DNA of 64,000 nt, taken from positions 5,248,001 to 5,312,000 of the forward strand of contig NC_087119.1 of the NCBI RefSeq assembly GCF_963855985.1, in the 5' to 3' direction. The notes under the pieces are model-generated. The model was not told the origin of the DNA. It worked only from the letters and a program-made list of their open reading frames with translations, and did no database searches. Shown here piece after piece: positions 13,111-25,003 of the stretch (the first letter of the stretch is position 1; every line of letters starts with the position of its first letter). Made by a program: the position numbers and the translations under genes. This DNA comes from Ostrinia nubilalis. Lineage: Eukaryota; Arthropoda; Insecta; Lepidoptera; Crambidae.

Positions 13111-13807
13111 CAAACCCCAACCAACTGCAAATCACCTGATTAGTCTTGACGACAGATACTAAAAAAGCAGATTTTAAAAAAAACCTAATGAACAAAGTTC
13201 AAACAAGGTCACGCCGCCGACGCCGCCGCCGCCGAGGTCAAAAAGTCGGCGCGCCGCCGCCGGCCAATTTTATATCGGCGCCCACCTCTACTTTGTATAT
13301 CCTTTAAAAATCTGTATTCATAAGAATTTCCATGTGTTGTCATTTTTCGCAGATTTAGGCGGTGAGCCTATCGTGATAACACATGGACGAAATAAGTTGA
13401 TTCTTTTTCAAAAAAAAATCTTGGCCCTTTTTGCGAAGATATTTTATAGCAAATAAACACAAAACATCGGAGACACAATGCCAATAAAATCTCAAACAGA
13501 ATATTTTTTGTAGCAAATAATCGTAGGTAAACGAACGAAACCGATGACAAATACAGACATTTGTACGCTTGAAACGGGTAAATAGTAAATTACTTGACAC
13601 AACGTAAAAGAATATAAATACGATTTATACGATTGACAAACAAAATAATAAATACGACGAAATATTTATTCCTTTGAAGTGTTCATAATACCCAATTACT
13701 CGTAGCTGTAAAATATTGCCTCAAGACACTTTCTATTTGCGGTTTTTGTTTCGCTTTGCAAATGTACCGATGAACGTTGCTTACCACTAAAGGCAGATCG
13801 TAGTAGC

Positions 13808-14089
13808 ATAAAGCCGTGTATTCATTATGCAACATTTGTTGATAAATACTGTTTATAAACTGTTCATAAACAATGTTTCATAATGTTTCATCATCTCTGT
13901 AAACAGTTTATAAACAGTCCATAAACATAGGTGATAAAACATTGTTTATGATACATGTTGCTGTGCTCCCCTCTATGAGTGGAGAGCAAGTGTGGCTGTG
14001 TACACCTGTGTTTATTTATGGTAAACTTGTTTCACACTAGTCATAAACAGTTTGTCAACAAATGTTGCCTAATGAATACATGGCTTTAT
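13808..14089. mobile_element. MITE with TIRs of about 35 bp and GTTTATAAAC subterminal repeats
   Basis: Inverted ends ATAAAGCCGTGTATTCATTA and its counterpart ending ...ATGGCTTTAT; GCAACATTTGTTGA is also inverted. Inside, TTTATAAACTGTT, TGTTTATGA and CATAAACAG recur many times in both orientations, typical of transposase-binding subterminal repeats. No target duplication is clear. Confidence 0.65.
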
Positions 14090-14321
14090 ATGCTTTAAAA
14101 ACAGAAACAGAGGATTTGCGATAAGTTATCTGCCTTTTATGATAACTGAACACAAAGACTGTTCTTACGTTTGTCTGACCACGACCAACAAAGGGAGGAC
14201 GTAAAAGCGAATATTTAATAAGTTACATACCTGTTTGCTGAAAACGATTTATACTTAAGGATTAACACACAGTTGAAAATTATACTCCTATTAGGTAAGT
14301 AATATATAAATATAACTTTTT

Positions 14322-14436
14322 TGCCCGTTTTCACCATCAATCCTTAATTTTTAAGTGACCCCTATGAAATAAAATGCCTGTTATGTGTTACCATAGAAGC
14401 CACTTAGAAAATAGGGATTGATGGTGAAAACGGGCA
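14322..14436. mobile_element. MITE with TGCCCGTTTTCACCATCA ends, copy 1
   Basis: 115 bp, nearly palindromic: TGCCCGTTTTCACCATCAAT against ATTGATGGTGAAAACGGGCA. A second copy is at 22741-22862 with the same CCTGTTATGTGTTACCATAG centre. Confidence 0.75.
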
Positions 14437-15984
14437 TAAGATTCTCTTTGGAAATGCGTTGTCGCTTATTTTCTCAAGCTAATTATTAAAATTAAGTTTT
14501 TTTTATAAATTTCATACATTATAATCCTGCGTTGGCTTATATGTAGTTAAAACTATAACTTTGTTCAGATTACACAATTCCCATTTCAATATTTTTATCA
14601 AAAGCAAATGTAAGTCCATTTCATTTGAAATGTACATTCTAGGTACGAAATACTAAGTTAAATATTTGAACGCTGCTTTCAAAAAATTTTCATCAATCAA
14701 AATATGAATAGTCAAGTAATGTAATAAGAAAATAGAGAATTAAGTTACTTTAACTCAAATAGGTACGACTTTCAAATGAACTGGGACAGTAAACAAGTAA
14801 TATTGATGACTAACTAACAAAATTATTGGTTTGGAAAAAATAAATATTAGATGGACTGTCCTTTGGGTCTTTGGAAATCGGCTTTTATATCAGACGAAAT
14901 AACAGATAAGTTTATCATGCATCTATAGTGCTACCCTTGGGGTTTCACGTGAATGTAGAATTATTTTGATAACAAGTAAGGTATTAAAGATAAAAATGAA
15001 GATAAAGAATAAAGATTTATGACTTCTATCTATCCTTTTTTAATGTAAGTAAGTAGGTATACTATTATTGCCTCTGTAGTCAAGCGGATATACAGTTAAG
15101 TTTATTCTATTTTTGTTTCTTAAGTTGGGATAATTACTTACAAAGGGAAAATACTTCTGTTTACTGGCCAGTTGATTTTAGACATTTTACTACACTAAAA
15201 TGATTGTCCGACATTAAAATAAGTATACCAGATAAGTAAGTTTGAATCAGGTCACTAAATTCCAGTAAATTACGAGGAAGAATGTACACATACATGGGAC
15301 TATTCCTACCTCTCATTTTGTGTAGCCTGTGTAGCCAGGATCTACAGCTCGACCGCCAATAAAAACCCAACCAGTGAAGCTGAAGTTTGTCCCGGGGGAA
15401 AGTTATACTGTCATTGGACCCGCAACGAAATTAATACATAGGAGGAGTTCGAAGTTGTAAATGTACAGTTCATTTCAAGCATTTAATCTTCAAACTAGTA
15501 CGGAGTTGTTTTCATTTACAAAGTGTTCAATTATCCCAGAGATTATTCAACAAACAAAAGCTGGCAAACGTTGGCGATTTGCAAACGTACAACAGCACAT
15601 TAAACTATACATTTTGTAGCAAAATAGGACTTAATACAACTATATTAGAATCCGCGGTGTTTAGCTTCATTTGCCGTCTATTGTAGAACGTATACTTTTG
15701 AGCGAATGGAATCGTTTCCTTTGTGTGCTCAGTGAAGGTGAGCCCACTAATGTGGAGGTAACCACCAACAGGTTGTTTGGGCAGGAAGTCAAAGGCCAAA
15801 CAGGGCAATTAGAAAGCCCTTTTATTGTACGAGTACAAACAGTGTTGTAACAATTATTTGGATACGAAAAGGAGAGTTGATTGTTAGGCAATGAGATGAA
15901 TTCGCTAGGATTGTTGTATTAGGACTTTGTTTTAGGATTATTGTGTAAGTTGAGATGCTCATGTCTTTGGTAGGTATTAGCAAA

Positions 15985-16270
15985 AAATCAAAATCAATCA
16001 AAATCAAAATTATCTTTATTTGTTTAGACTAATTAAATTAGTTCTTGCAAATCGTCAAATGCTCTTAAGGAGCCTATACATGTCTCATTCTTTTTTTGCC
16101 CTACCAGCGCTTCGAGACAAACATTTGGCAAGTGCTGAGAAGAAGCGCCGCAAAAAACTCAGTCACCACTGTCTGCCGGTTTAAAAATATAAAAAATATA
16201 AAAAAGTAGAAAGTTACATATACATTCAGAAGCAAGTTACTTACCACGCGCTCCCCTTGATAGAAGGTGG
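15985..16270 (-). mobile_element. LINE 3' end with ATTTTG-rich tail
   Basis: The minus strand runs from CCGGCAGACAGTGGTGACTG through AAGCGCTGGTAGGGC and GCATTTGACGATTTGC to a tail of ATTTTG repeats. It matches 42815-43014 in the opposite orientation. No coding left. Confidence 0.65.
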
Positions 16271-16289
16271 CCTTTAAGACGCCCATCTA

Positions 16290-16840
16290 GCACGAGACCG
16301 CGTGGCAGTTTTGAATATATTTCTTTAGTGCCGTGCTAATTTCTAGGTTAATTGTTGCGTTTTGATACATATATTTTATGTCAGGTATATCTTTCCTTGA
16401 CCAGTCCCCGAAGGCAGCGCCTGTTCACAGACATGACGTGTGAACCAGCCATCGCTTCACTCGACCATATTATAGGGAATGTAACGACCCGCCTCCCACG
16501 CCACTACCCCAAAGACATTTTAGTGAGCATGACAAGTCTAAGATATCCTTCTGGCTAAGTGCCAGATATAAAACTATTTAGGAGACAAGGCAAGAAAACT
16601 CTAGAGAGAAAAGCAAGGCACCATAACAGAACCGTGTGGTAGTTTTAAATAAATTGTATATACTTATATTTAGTGCCGTGCCACTGTCTAAGTTGATTGT
16701 TAATTGTTAAAGGAAACAAGATATACCTAATCTTGTCTTGACCAGTCCCCGAAGGCAGCGCCTGTTCACAGACATGACGTGTGAACCAGCCATCGCTTCA
16801 CTCGACCATATTGTAGGGAATGTAGCGACCCGCCTCACAA
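16290..16840 (+). repeat. Direct duplication of a unit of about 340 bp
   Basis: 16398-16496 and 16738-16838 share about 100 bp almost exactly (GACCAGTCCCCGAAGGCAGC ... GCTTCACTCGACCATATT). More diverged matches occur upstream (GACCGCGTGGCAGTTTT against AACCGTGTGGTAGTTTT; TTTAGTGCCGTGC in both). Origin unknown; possibly a LINE end. Confidence 0.65.
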
Positions 16841-16845
16841 AAGTG

Positions 16846-16912
16846 TATCAAACTCCATACAAAAACCCCGATTAAAGTTATAGTTACTGTTAAAGTGAAG
16901 ATAACGCAACTC
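16846..16912 (+). mobile_element. MITE Z, right-half fragment
   Basis: TCAAACTCCATACAAAAACC and the following TTATAGTTACTGTTAAAG match the family; the left end is lost into the preceding duplication. Confidence 0.5.
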
Positions 16913-17389
16913 TAAATATTTTGATTGTTTGTCTCAAAACAGCTTTAAAAAGTGAGTTTACTTTTAGGTAATTGTAGTTGGCCTTAATAAATTACGATCG
17001 TTGATCGTTACTAAGTACCTACTTAGTTACTTAATTTGATCAATATTAAAAAGATCGGTACACACTCCAGACTCTGGGAGAGTAGCTGGTTAATGTTATC
17101 ACTCCTGCAGCATCAACAAACCACGGACTAACGTTATTGAGCCCTCGAAAAGGGCAGTAACTAAGCCCCACGAGGAAGCAATCGATACAACTTTCCCAGT
17201 GTTGATCAAATTTTAAAAATGCATTGGTTTTCCACAGTACTTATTGTGGGAAACAAAACTCGTTCCATGTTAGTGAACTCGATAACATGTATGCATAACT
17301 GCATATGCTTCTCTGGTTAACATGTTTGCATTTATTCACAACAATTGGGTAAAAATAAGAATTGACACACTGTAGGTATGCGTTCTGGG

Positions 17390-17490
17390 GTCAGAGGGCT
17401 TAGTGTGAGTTTACATCAAACGTTCTCACTAATAAGCGTGTTAAAAAATATGTATTTATGCCTAGGGGCGCTGTACAATCCGTCATTCAA
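17390..17490 (+). mobile_element. MITE V fragment
   Basis: GTGTGAGTTTACATCAAACG and AGGGGCGCTGTACAATCCG match the left half of the element at 22882-23182. Confidence 0.5.
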
Positions 17491-17990
17491 CTTAGAGTTC
17501 TTGATAGTCAATATGTTTACAAATTAACACGCTCACTGCGTTATGAGGTCTAAAAAGCCACATGCAGAACTTATCGCAGGTGCGGCAGTCATAATCGCGT
17601 TCTCTCACTCTGTGCGGGGGGCGACTATTTTAACATTTCTATGAGTACAACAGAGACAAATATATCAAATTGCTTCTCTTACGAAGCCTAGCATAATGAC
17701 GTAGAAAATATTGTATGAGGTCGATTAGGTCCCATACGCACTGGATAGAAATTAATCACGTTCAGTGCGCCGTGAGGTCTGAACTGCCTCAAAAATTGCA
17801 GGCCTCATAACCGCACAGAGTGAGGCGCGGGCGCCGCGCATTTTGAGTAGTGATGTGATAAGTTTCGATACGGACGCACGCTGTTAGCCGGTGACACATT
17901 AACACTGACTTTTTAACTAAAAATGGCATTTGTATACACTTGACGCACGTATTTATTTCAGGTATTCCTAGTGGCAGATAATAATAATAA

Positions 17991-18610
17991 CTAGCGGCCG
18001 CCCGCGACTTCGTACGCGTGGATCCCGTTTTACCCCCTTCATCTATCTTACGCGGTTTAGATTTTTTCATACAAATGTTTTTTCCCGCTAACTCCCGTTC
18101 CCGTTGGAATTTCGCAATATCCTGTTGTAACTAAGCTTTAAGTTTACTAAGGTACCTGCATGCCAAATTTTAAGCGTCTAACTTACGCGGTTTAGATTTT
18201 TTCATACAAATGTTTTTTCCCGCTAACTCCCGTTCCCGTGAGAATTTTGCAATATCCTGTTGTAACTAAGCTTTAAGTTTACTAAGGTACCTGCATGCCA
18301 AATTTCAAGCGTCTATCTTACGTGGCTTAGACTTTTTCATACAAATGTTTTTTCTCGCTAATTCCCGTTCCCGTAGGAATTTTGCAATATCCTGTTATAA
18401 CTAAGCTTTAAGTTTACTAAGGTACCTGCTTGCCAAATTTCAAGCGTCTAACTTAAGCGGTTTAGATTTTTCATACAAAAGGATTTTCCCGCTAATGCCC
18501 GTTCCCGTGGGAATTCCTAAGTATCCTATAACCTGCCCAGGAGTATGAAGAATAATTGTACCAAGTTTCGTTAAAATCCGTCGAGTAGTTTTTGTTTCTA
18601 TAAGGAACAT

Positions 18611-18655
<45 letters not shown>

Positions 18656-18774
18656 AATTTTACTGATTGCATTTTTGGCATCAGTATCGATCACTAATCA
18701 CCCCCTGATAGTTATTTTGAAAATATATTTCATGTACAGAATTGACCTCTCTACAGATTTATTATAAGTATAGA
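17991..18774 (-). mobile_element. Helitron-like element, family A, copy 2
   Basis: Full-length minus-strand copy: CTAG at 17991 next to the GCGGCCGCCCGCGAC hairpin, and the 5' TC end at 18774. It carries four tandem-like 134-bp units and a (GACA)n run at 18612-18654. Inserted in the piggyBac-like element. Confidence 0.7.
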
Positions 18775-18779
18775 TAGAT

Positions 18780-19028
18780 AATAATAAATATTTTTGGACA
18801 TTTTACACTGCGCTTCTAGTCCCAAACTAAGCAAAGCTTGTACTATGGGTACTAGACAACGGATATAAACATACTTAAATACTTTTTTTTTAAATACATA
18901 CATATTATTATACAGAAAACACCCAGTCCAATACAAACAAATATGTTCATGCACACAAATACTGTGCGGGAATCGAACTCGCAACCTCCGGAATAGTAGT
19001 CCGTTTCGAACCACTACACCAAACGGCC
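18780..19028 (-). mobile_element. tRNA-derived SINE
   Basis: The minus strand starts GCCGTTTGGTGTAGTGGTTC (Pol III box A) with box B GCGAGTTCGATTCCC at 18968-18983, then a non-tRNA body (GTATTGGACTGGGTGTTTTC ... CAAGCTTTGCTTAGTTTGGG) and an AT-rich end ATATTTATTATTA. There is no proper acceptor stem, so this is a SINE head rather than a tRNA gene. A body fragment recurs at 38890-38925. Confidence 0.75.
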
Positions 19029-20321
19029 GACAACGATGTGCTGAACATTCGCTTAAAAAAGGTGGTCAACGAAAGCGCTGCGTAGGTTGCTACGACAGAT
19101 TAAGACTAACACTAAATAGCACTCAGGCTGCAAAAAAAAAACTAAAAAAATTGAAACTTTTTGTGTTCTGTGTGACAAATCCTACTGTTTGCCCTGTTTT
19201 AATGAAAAACACTTTAATTAAAAACAAATATTATAATTTTATGGTAACTGAAATTTTGTTTTATTCCCATCCCTAGTCGAGACACAAATTGGACTTTCTT
19301 TCAGTGCGAAATGAGGCAGAAAAGATGTCATATATATTTTTTTAATTTATTCAATACCAAAATGTCATAACTGCGGGCGAAGCTAGTTTAAGGTTAAACA
19401 TCTATTTAAGTTTATAATAGAAAAGTTTCAAGCCAATATTGTCTTTCCTGAGCTATATTTAAAGTATTTTTAGAAACAATATTTTGTGAGGCAGAAAAGG
19501 TCTCATACGCACTGTAAAGAAGTTCAATATTGACTCGAAAAGACCTCATACGCACTGGCTGAAAGTCTACGAAAAATGGTTACGCAGTGAGCGTGTTAAC
19601 AATCACTAATCTCGAATGAAGCTCACAATAATAGGATATGAACACTTAATATTGCTTTAGTATTCTATCTGTCCCTAAATAGTTGACCACGACTGTCAAT
19701 TGCCTTTAAACTTTTCAGCATGAAAAGCATTATTTATAGGTACCGAATTATTAAATCAAAATCGACGACAAAGTTTCAATCATTAATACCAAACTCAACA
19801 CACTACATTCGATTAATATTTGTCAGTTAGGTACGTGATTGACAATAATTATTCCTTTACCAAATTCATGCATATAGTTACTGCATCGCAAATACTCGTA
19901 GAAGCTCTAGTACTGTTACGTTTGGTTTTGTCGCCTAAGCCTTTCTAGATTCGCGTGGGCGGTAACTCGCACTAAGAAAACCTTTATACAGGCTACAGCC
20001 ACATCAGAATATTCATTTTTATAGCAAAGTCGCCCCTTCTACTACTAAATAAGACGCAACAGTGTTTAGTTCGACGAGCTGTCGTCGTACAACACCGTCT
20101 TCTGGCTCGTAAACCGTTCCACAAGTGGTCAATTCAGGAATTTAAGCGAGGGGCTACCTACATAAATACGTTCTTAGAATGTGCTGTAAAATGGTACTAT
20201 AAAGCTTTGGTGAGAATTTTCCAATTTTGAGACTCTACGGATATGAAGATGAAGGTAGAATATAACAAATACAAGAAGATATCGGTCTTCTATGCTATAA
20301 TATGTCAATCGTGACTATCTA

Positions 20322-20469
20322 TCGCCCGTATTCACAAACGATGCTTGCTTAAGTGAAGCAGCAAATCGAACGCACAGCGTTGAATAGAGCTTTGTGATTG
20401 GTTCGTGTGTCACCCTGTGCGTCCACGCGCACAGTAGACCTCATAATAATGTTTGTGAATACGGGCGTA
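20322..20469. mobile_element. MITE with CGCCCGTATTCACAAAC ends, full copy
   Basis: 148 bp, ends TCGCCCGTATTCACAAACGA and AATGTTTGTGAATACGGGCG inverted. The centre has GAACGCACAGCGTTGAATAG. Related to 7428-7585. Confidence 0.75.
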
Positions 20470-22740
20470 TATTTGCTCATGTCTAGCAACAACTCTAATT
20501 TTGATTATGTTGAGGTTTTTCTTTGTTTTTCTTTTTATTGTGTGCCAAATAAACATTTTCTTTCTTTCAAATGTTATGACTTCATTTGTTCCAACCAATT
20601 CGATAGAAGAAGGTCCAAAAAGAAGTTACTAGAAGCCTCAAATAATTCGGGAGCATTTTTCTAACAATTATCTAGATTGACCCAAGCTAGCAATTACTTA
20701 ACAAGACGAAACGTAACAACATCAACTTCATTTCTCTACCGAGTGGTGGCTGGGCAAAGTGCCCTCTCAAAATCGACTGTAACAACGCCGGGATGAACTT
20801 TGATTCAACTGTCTAATCGCCAACTTAACGTTTTTTTTTTTCATTTAACAAACAAAATTACAGACAATATTGTTTTGATATTTACTGTCTGATTACGTTG
20901 AAATACTATTTTGCTAGTGGATGCATAATGTTTCATATTCCATGTTATCATTATTTTTCGTGAAAATTTGTATTTCACTTTCTCAACGTACTCTTTTATC
21001 AGTTTTATTAGTTAAAAAGTTATTAGTACCGTGAACTTTCCGACAAGAAATTGTTTTTCAACTTGTTTTCTGTTTGAACGCCCTGTTAGAAGTTTTTGCC
21101 ACCTGTCCCTCACAACCTGTACTTAAGTATATAGTAGGTACGAATAGAAATACAGCAAAGAATTTATCGCAGAGCTGAGCCCATGTGAAGATCGATCTGT
21201 CAGACAAATAGATTATCTAACACACGCCTCTCGGAAATGCCTTGTATTTCTAAATAATAACAAACACGTGGAAATTTAGTTTATGATTTTTTTTGCCCGT
21301 CCACTTTGTACGCGTGAAAATAGTATTCCCCGTTTTTATAGAAAACTACGGTACGGTTCAGAAACTATGGTAATGTCTCTATGAGACGATTTAAATTCCG
21401 GGCCAAGTTTTATTACAAACCATGCTACGTACTGTAAATTAACCAACATCGAGACCAACTTTCTGAATTATACACAGAATTTCAAACGCTGAAACAGTTT
21501 TCACATTTACCCGAACGCGGTTCAAACGTGTCCACGCAACAGGACACCAAACAAAAACTTCTGCGTACAGAGTTGTATTGCGATTTCTATTCCGACAGAG
21601 TAAAGGCATACGCAGACGAGGTTTTTTGAAAGAAAGAAAAAATTATTCGTTAAAAATTAAAAAAATGAAACCTTTACTTACCAAAACAAAATTCATTGCA
21701 CCAAATAGATTTGTCCGTTAACATACTAGATCCCTTATACGTGTAAACTGTATCGAATAGTGCAGACAGCGGACTAAAGTACTAACCCGTACCAAAATCC
21801 TCCGATGAACTGAGGACAGGATAGGACTGGATAAAAGTATGAGGGAGTCCACAAAAAAATAGAGCTAACGTGACTGGAAGCAACAACGCACATAGCGAAA
21901 TTTCGCTTCACTAAATAACAACAAATTAATCATGCGTGTGTGTTATGTCTGTGCTTTGTGGGCAAATTCTCGGCGTAAATTTTTTCCCGATTCAGGAATT
22001 TTTGTCCAGTGCTGGTCAAAAGTCCCTCGTCTGCGCAAGCCTAGGCTGTGGGCCCACTGAATTTTAATGATGATAAGCCCACCACGCCTGAGGCACAGTG
22101 ACCCATTTCCTTAAACTCACAAATGAAACGCTTTTCCTTAAACACGAATTGTTTTGGGTACCCCTGACCGCTTTATTTCCAATGCCGTTTAGAAACTAAC
22201 AGAATGAAATAAATTCCATCTTTGTTAACTTGAAGTATTTCAGACTTTGCTGTTACCAGAATATGACTTTCAGTCAAATCAAAATCAATAATAATAGATC
22301 AAATCATAATAAAAGCAACTTAATTTGATTCAAATGACATTACTCACAATGCAATATGAAAAAACTTCCTTCTTATAGCTGGTCTGGACATTAAACCATG
22401 AATCTAACTTAAGGAACGGTAGATATAAACAAGTTTATTTATCTCCGTTGTATACTATAAGCGCCGTTTTAATAGTAAGGTGAGCTCGCAAAATGTGAGA
22501 TGAAGCAATTTCCACTACATCCCAAGTTAGCTAAGTTTTGGAAGAACCACGTTACTGCTGCAAGACTAACTAAAGTTTGTACTTAGCACGTCCCGAACGT
22601 ATCCTAGCTAAGTCTGCGAAATAGAGATTTACTTTAACAACTAGGTACTTGCAGACTCGTTGCAAAATACGTAAGTGAATACTAGTATTATAATACTTAA
22701 AGGGTTATCTTACTGCACCAGCCAACTGAAGTTTCTCTCA

Positions 22741-22862
22741 TGCCCGTTTTCACCATCATTTTCTATTTTTTAACTGTGAGTGATCTCTATGAAAACAAAA
22801 TTCCTGTTATGTGTTACCATAGGGGTCACTTAAAAATTAGAGATTGGTGGTGAAAACGGGCA
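22741..22862. mobile_element. MITE with TGCCCGTTTTCACCATCA ends, copy 2
   Basis: 122 bp, same inverted ends and centre as 14322-14436. Confidence 0.75.
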
Positions 22863-22881
22863 TAAGTCAACTTAGAACTGT

Positions 22882-23182
22882 GGGCGTAGTGTGAGTTTAC
22901 ATTAAGCGCAGTCCATATCGAATGCGTTAAAAAATATATTTTATGAAGATTTCAGTTCTTGAAAGTTTCCGCTAGGGGCGCTGTATAATCCGTCATACAT
23001 TTAGGCAGGGTTGCACCATCTTACTTTGATTTTAACAAACGTCAAAGATCTGTCAAACTCCATACAAAATACACCGGTTATCGTTATAGTCACGGTTAAA
23101 GTTAGGTGGTGCAACTCAGCCTTATTGTCACTTTTTACGCAGTCAATATCGAATACGTTTGACGTAAACTCACACAACGCCC
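22882..23182. mobile_element. MITE V, interrupted by MITE Z
   Basis: 19-bp TIR with one mismatch: GGGCGTAGTGTGAGTTTAC and GTAAACTCACACAACGCCC. The internal CGCAGTCCATATCGAAT is also inverted. MITE Z sits inside at 23004-23121. Confidence 0.7.
23004..23121. mobile_element. MITE Z, copy inside MITE V
   Basis: 118 bp with GGCAGGGTTGCACCATC and GGTGGTGCAACTCAGCC ends, TTA duplicated at 23001-23003 and 23122-23124. Confidence 0.8.
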
Positions 23183-23582
23183 TCTGGTTAAAATATAAGT
23201 ACTACAAAATGAACTTTCCATTTGATATTCAACACCCGTCTCTCGGAGTTGTAACGTTTAGGATAAATAATTAATTTAAACAAGTTAAAGTTCAACTGGA
23301 CAGTTCGTTAGAAATGTTTGGGAATATTTTTCTACAAAATAATTAAAAATAATTAAACGTCCAAATAATAACTTGCCCTATCACCATTTCCGGTTAACAT
23401 AATATGGGCTGGTACTGAGAGGAAGTGGCGGAAAGCTGTTTTTCAATTAAATACAATGTAGGTAATAAGTGCGAGCTAGGTAGGTAAAGTCCACGCACTG
23501 AGGTCATTTAAATAATGATTTACTTTATAGTAGGTATTCATTATCTTACTTCTTACTAATATTTACTAAAATTTACTGTTAT

Positions 23583-23752
23583 CCTACTAATATTATAAAT
23601 GCGAAAGTTTGTATGGATGTCTGGATGTTTGTAACTCTTTCACGCAAAACTACTGAACGGATTTTGATGAAACTTTACAGTAGAATAACATATAGGCTAT
23701 AATTTATGACGATCTGTGACAAATTAAATTTCACGTGGGCAAAAGCTAGTTT
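23583..23752 (+). mobile_element. Helitron-like element, family D
   Basis: Starts TCCTACTAATATTATAAATG and ends near GTGGGCAAAAGCTAG before T. Carries ACTACTGAACGGATTTTGAT. The 3' hairpin is degraded. Confidence 0.6.
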
Positions 23753-24194
23753 TTTCTTAAGGGTTTTCTTAATCTGTAATTCTGTAGTTTGAATTTATGA
23801 ACAAGTAGTTCTATAAGAGATTGTGGTACTTTATTAAAACTTATATCATCAAGTACAAAAAATATTGTAACACGACATTATCCATCTAAAGATGTAGACC
23901 AAAATCAGTCAGTTTACCAACCGCACCCTGAAAACCTTTAAAAAGTCTATTGAATCCAGTTCCCTTTAAGCAACAGTAAGCACCAATTACCCCAATTATT
24001 GGACACAAACCTTACACCGGGAAACGTAGTGACATTTTCAAACCTCTAAGGCTCTAAGCACAATAGGGAAGATACAAAATAACGAGTTGAAGTGAGGTGC
24101 GAACGACTCACTCGCCCAACAAGAATAATTTGACGATATAGGTTGTTAGGAAGAGAAAACGTTAGGAACTTTTTTATATTTTTATACAATAATA

Positions 24195-24697
24195 CAATAC
24201 TTATAATAAATCTGTAGAAAGGTCAATTCTGTACATGAAATATATTTTCAAAATAACTATCAGGGGGTGATTAGTGATCGATACTGATGGCAAAAATGCA
24301 ATCAGTAAAATTTTTTATCTGTCTGTCTGTCTGTCTGTATGTTCCTTATAGAAACAAAAACTACTCGACGGATTTTAACGAAACTTGGTACAATTATTCT
24401 TCATACTCCTGGGCAGGTTATAGTATACTTAGGAATTCCAACGGGAACGGGAATTAGCGGGAAAATTCTTTTGTATGAAAAATCTAAACCGCTTAAGTTG
24501 AAAATCTAAGACGCTTGAAATTAGACATGCAGGTACCTTAGTAAACTTAAAGCTTAGTTACAACAGAATATTGCAAAATTCCCACGGGAACGGGAGTTAG
24601 CGGGAAAAAACATTTGTATGAAAAAATCTAAACCGCGTAAGATAGATGAAGGGGGTAAAACGGGATCCACGCGTACGAAGTCGCGGGCGGCCGCTAG
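24195..24697 (+). mobile_element. Helitron-like element, family A, copy 3
   Basis: Same 5' end, short (TCTG)n, two 134-bp-type units and 3' GTCGCGGGCGGCCGCTAG before T. Confidence 0.7.
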
Positions 24698-25003
24698 TGT
24701 ATTATAAATGCGAAAGTTTGTGTGGATGTCTGGATATCTGGACGTTTGTTACTCTTTCACGCAAAAAGTACTGAACGGATTTTGTTGAAACTTTACAGTA
24801 TTATTGTTTATTACCCAGATTAACATATTATAGGCTATAATTTACGACGACATGTGACAAATAAATTTCAATAAATAAATAAGACCTGTCTAAAAAGCGC
24901 CATGTTTTTGACGTTCGTAAATATTTATGCGGGGGAAGCCGTGAAACGCCATCTATCAACATGAAACGAGGTCTACGCGAACGAAGTCGCGGGCGGCCGC
25001 TTG
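24698..25003 (+). mobile_element. Helitron-like element, family D variant, abutting copy 3
   Basis: Begins immediately at the 3' T of the previous element with TATTATAAATGCGAAAGTTT, and ends GTCGCGGGCGGCCGCTTG before T. Its last 125 bp are shared with the minus strand of 37334-37465. Head-to-tail Helitrons suggest insertion at the same AT site. Confidence 0.6.

Larger units (their letters stand above)
10300..13290. mobile_element. 2,991 bp hAT-type element carrying LINE remnants
   Basis: Perfect 14-bp TIRs (TAGAGGTGGGCGCC at 10300, reverse complement ending 13290) are flanked by an exact 8-bp duplication CTTTGTAT (10292-10299 and 13291-13298). Subterminal blocks are rich in GCCGCC and GGCGCGCC on both sides, unlike the AT-rich surroundings. 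No transposase is recognisable. The interior is filled by an RNase H pseudogene on the minus strand, an RTE-type LINE tail and a Jockey-like RT remnant on the plus strand. Either LINEs landed in a non-autonomous hAT copy, or the hAT ends mobilised a block of LINE debris. Confidence 0.85.
17524..19599. mobile_element. piggyBac-like element (TTAA, perfect 18-bp TIR) with nested insertions
   Basis: TTAACACGCTCACTGCGT at the left is the exact reverse complement of the right end ACGCAGTGAGCGTGTTAA; TTAA is the piggyBac target. Short motifs GCGTATGAGGTC / GACCTCATACGCACTG recur in both orientations near both ends (17543, 17715, 17791, 19308, 19488, 19540). A Helitron (17991-18774) and a tRNA-derived SINE (18780-19028) lie inside; removing them leaves about 1 kb without a transposase. 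Confidence 0.7.

Noticed and set aside
18960..19028. tRNA gene
   Set aside because: Box A and box B are present, but the acceptor stem does not close and the sequence continues into a SINE body; scored as a tRNA-derived SINE.
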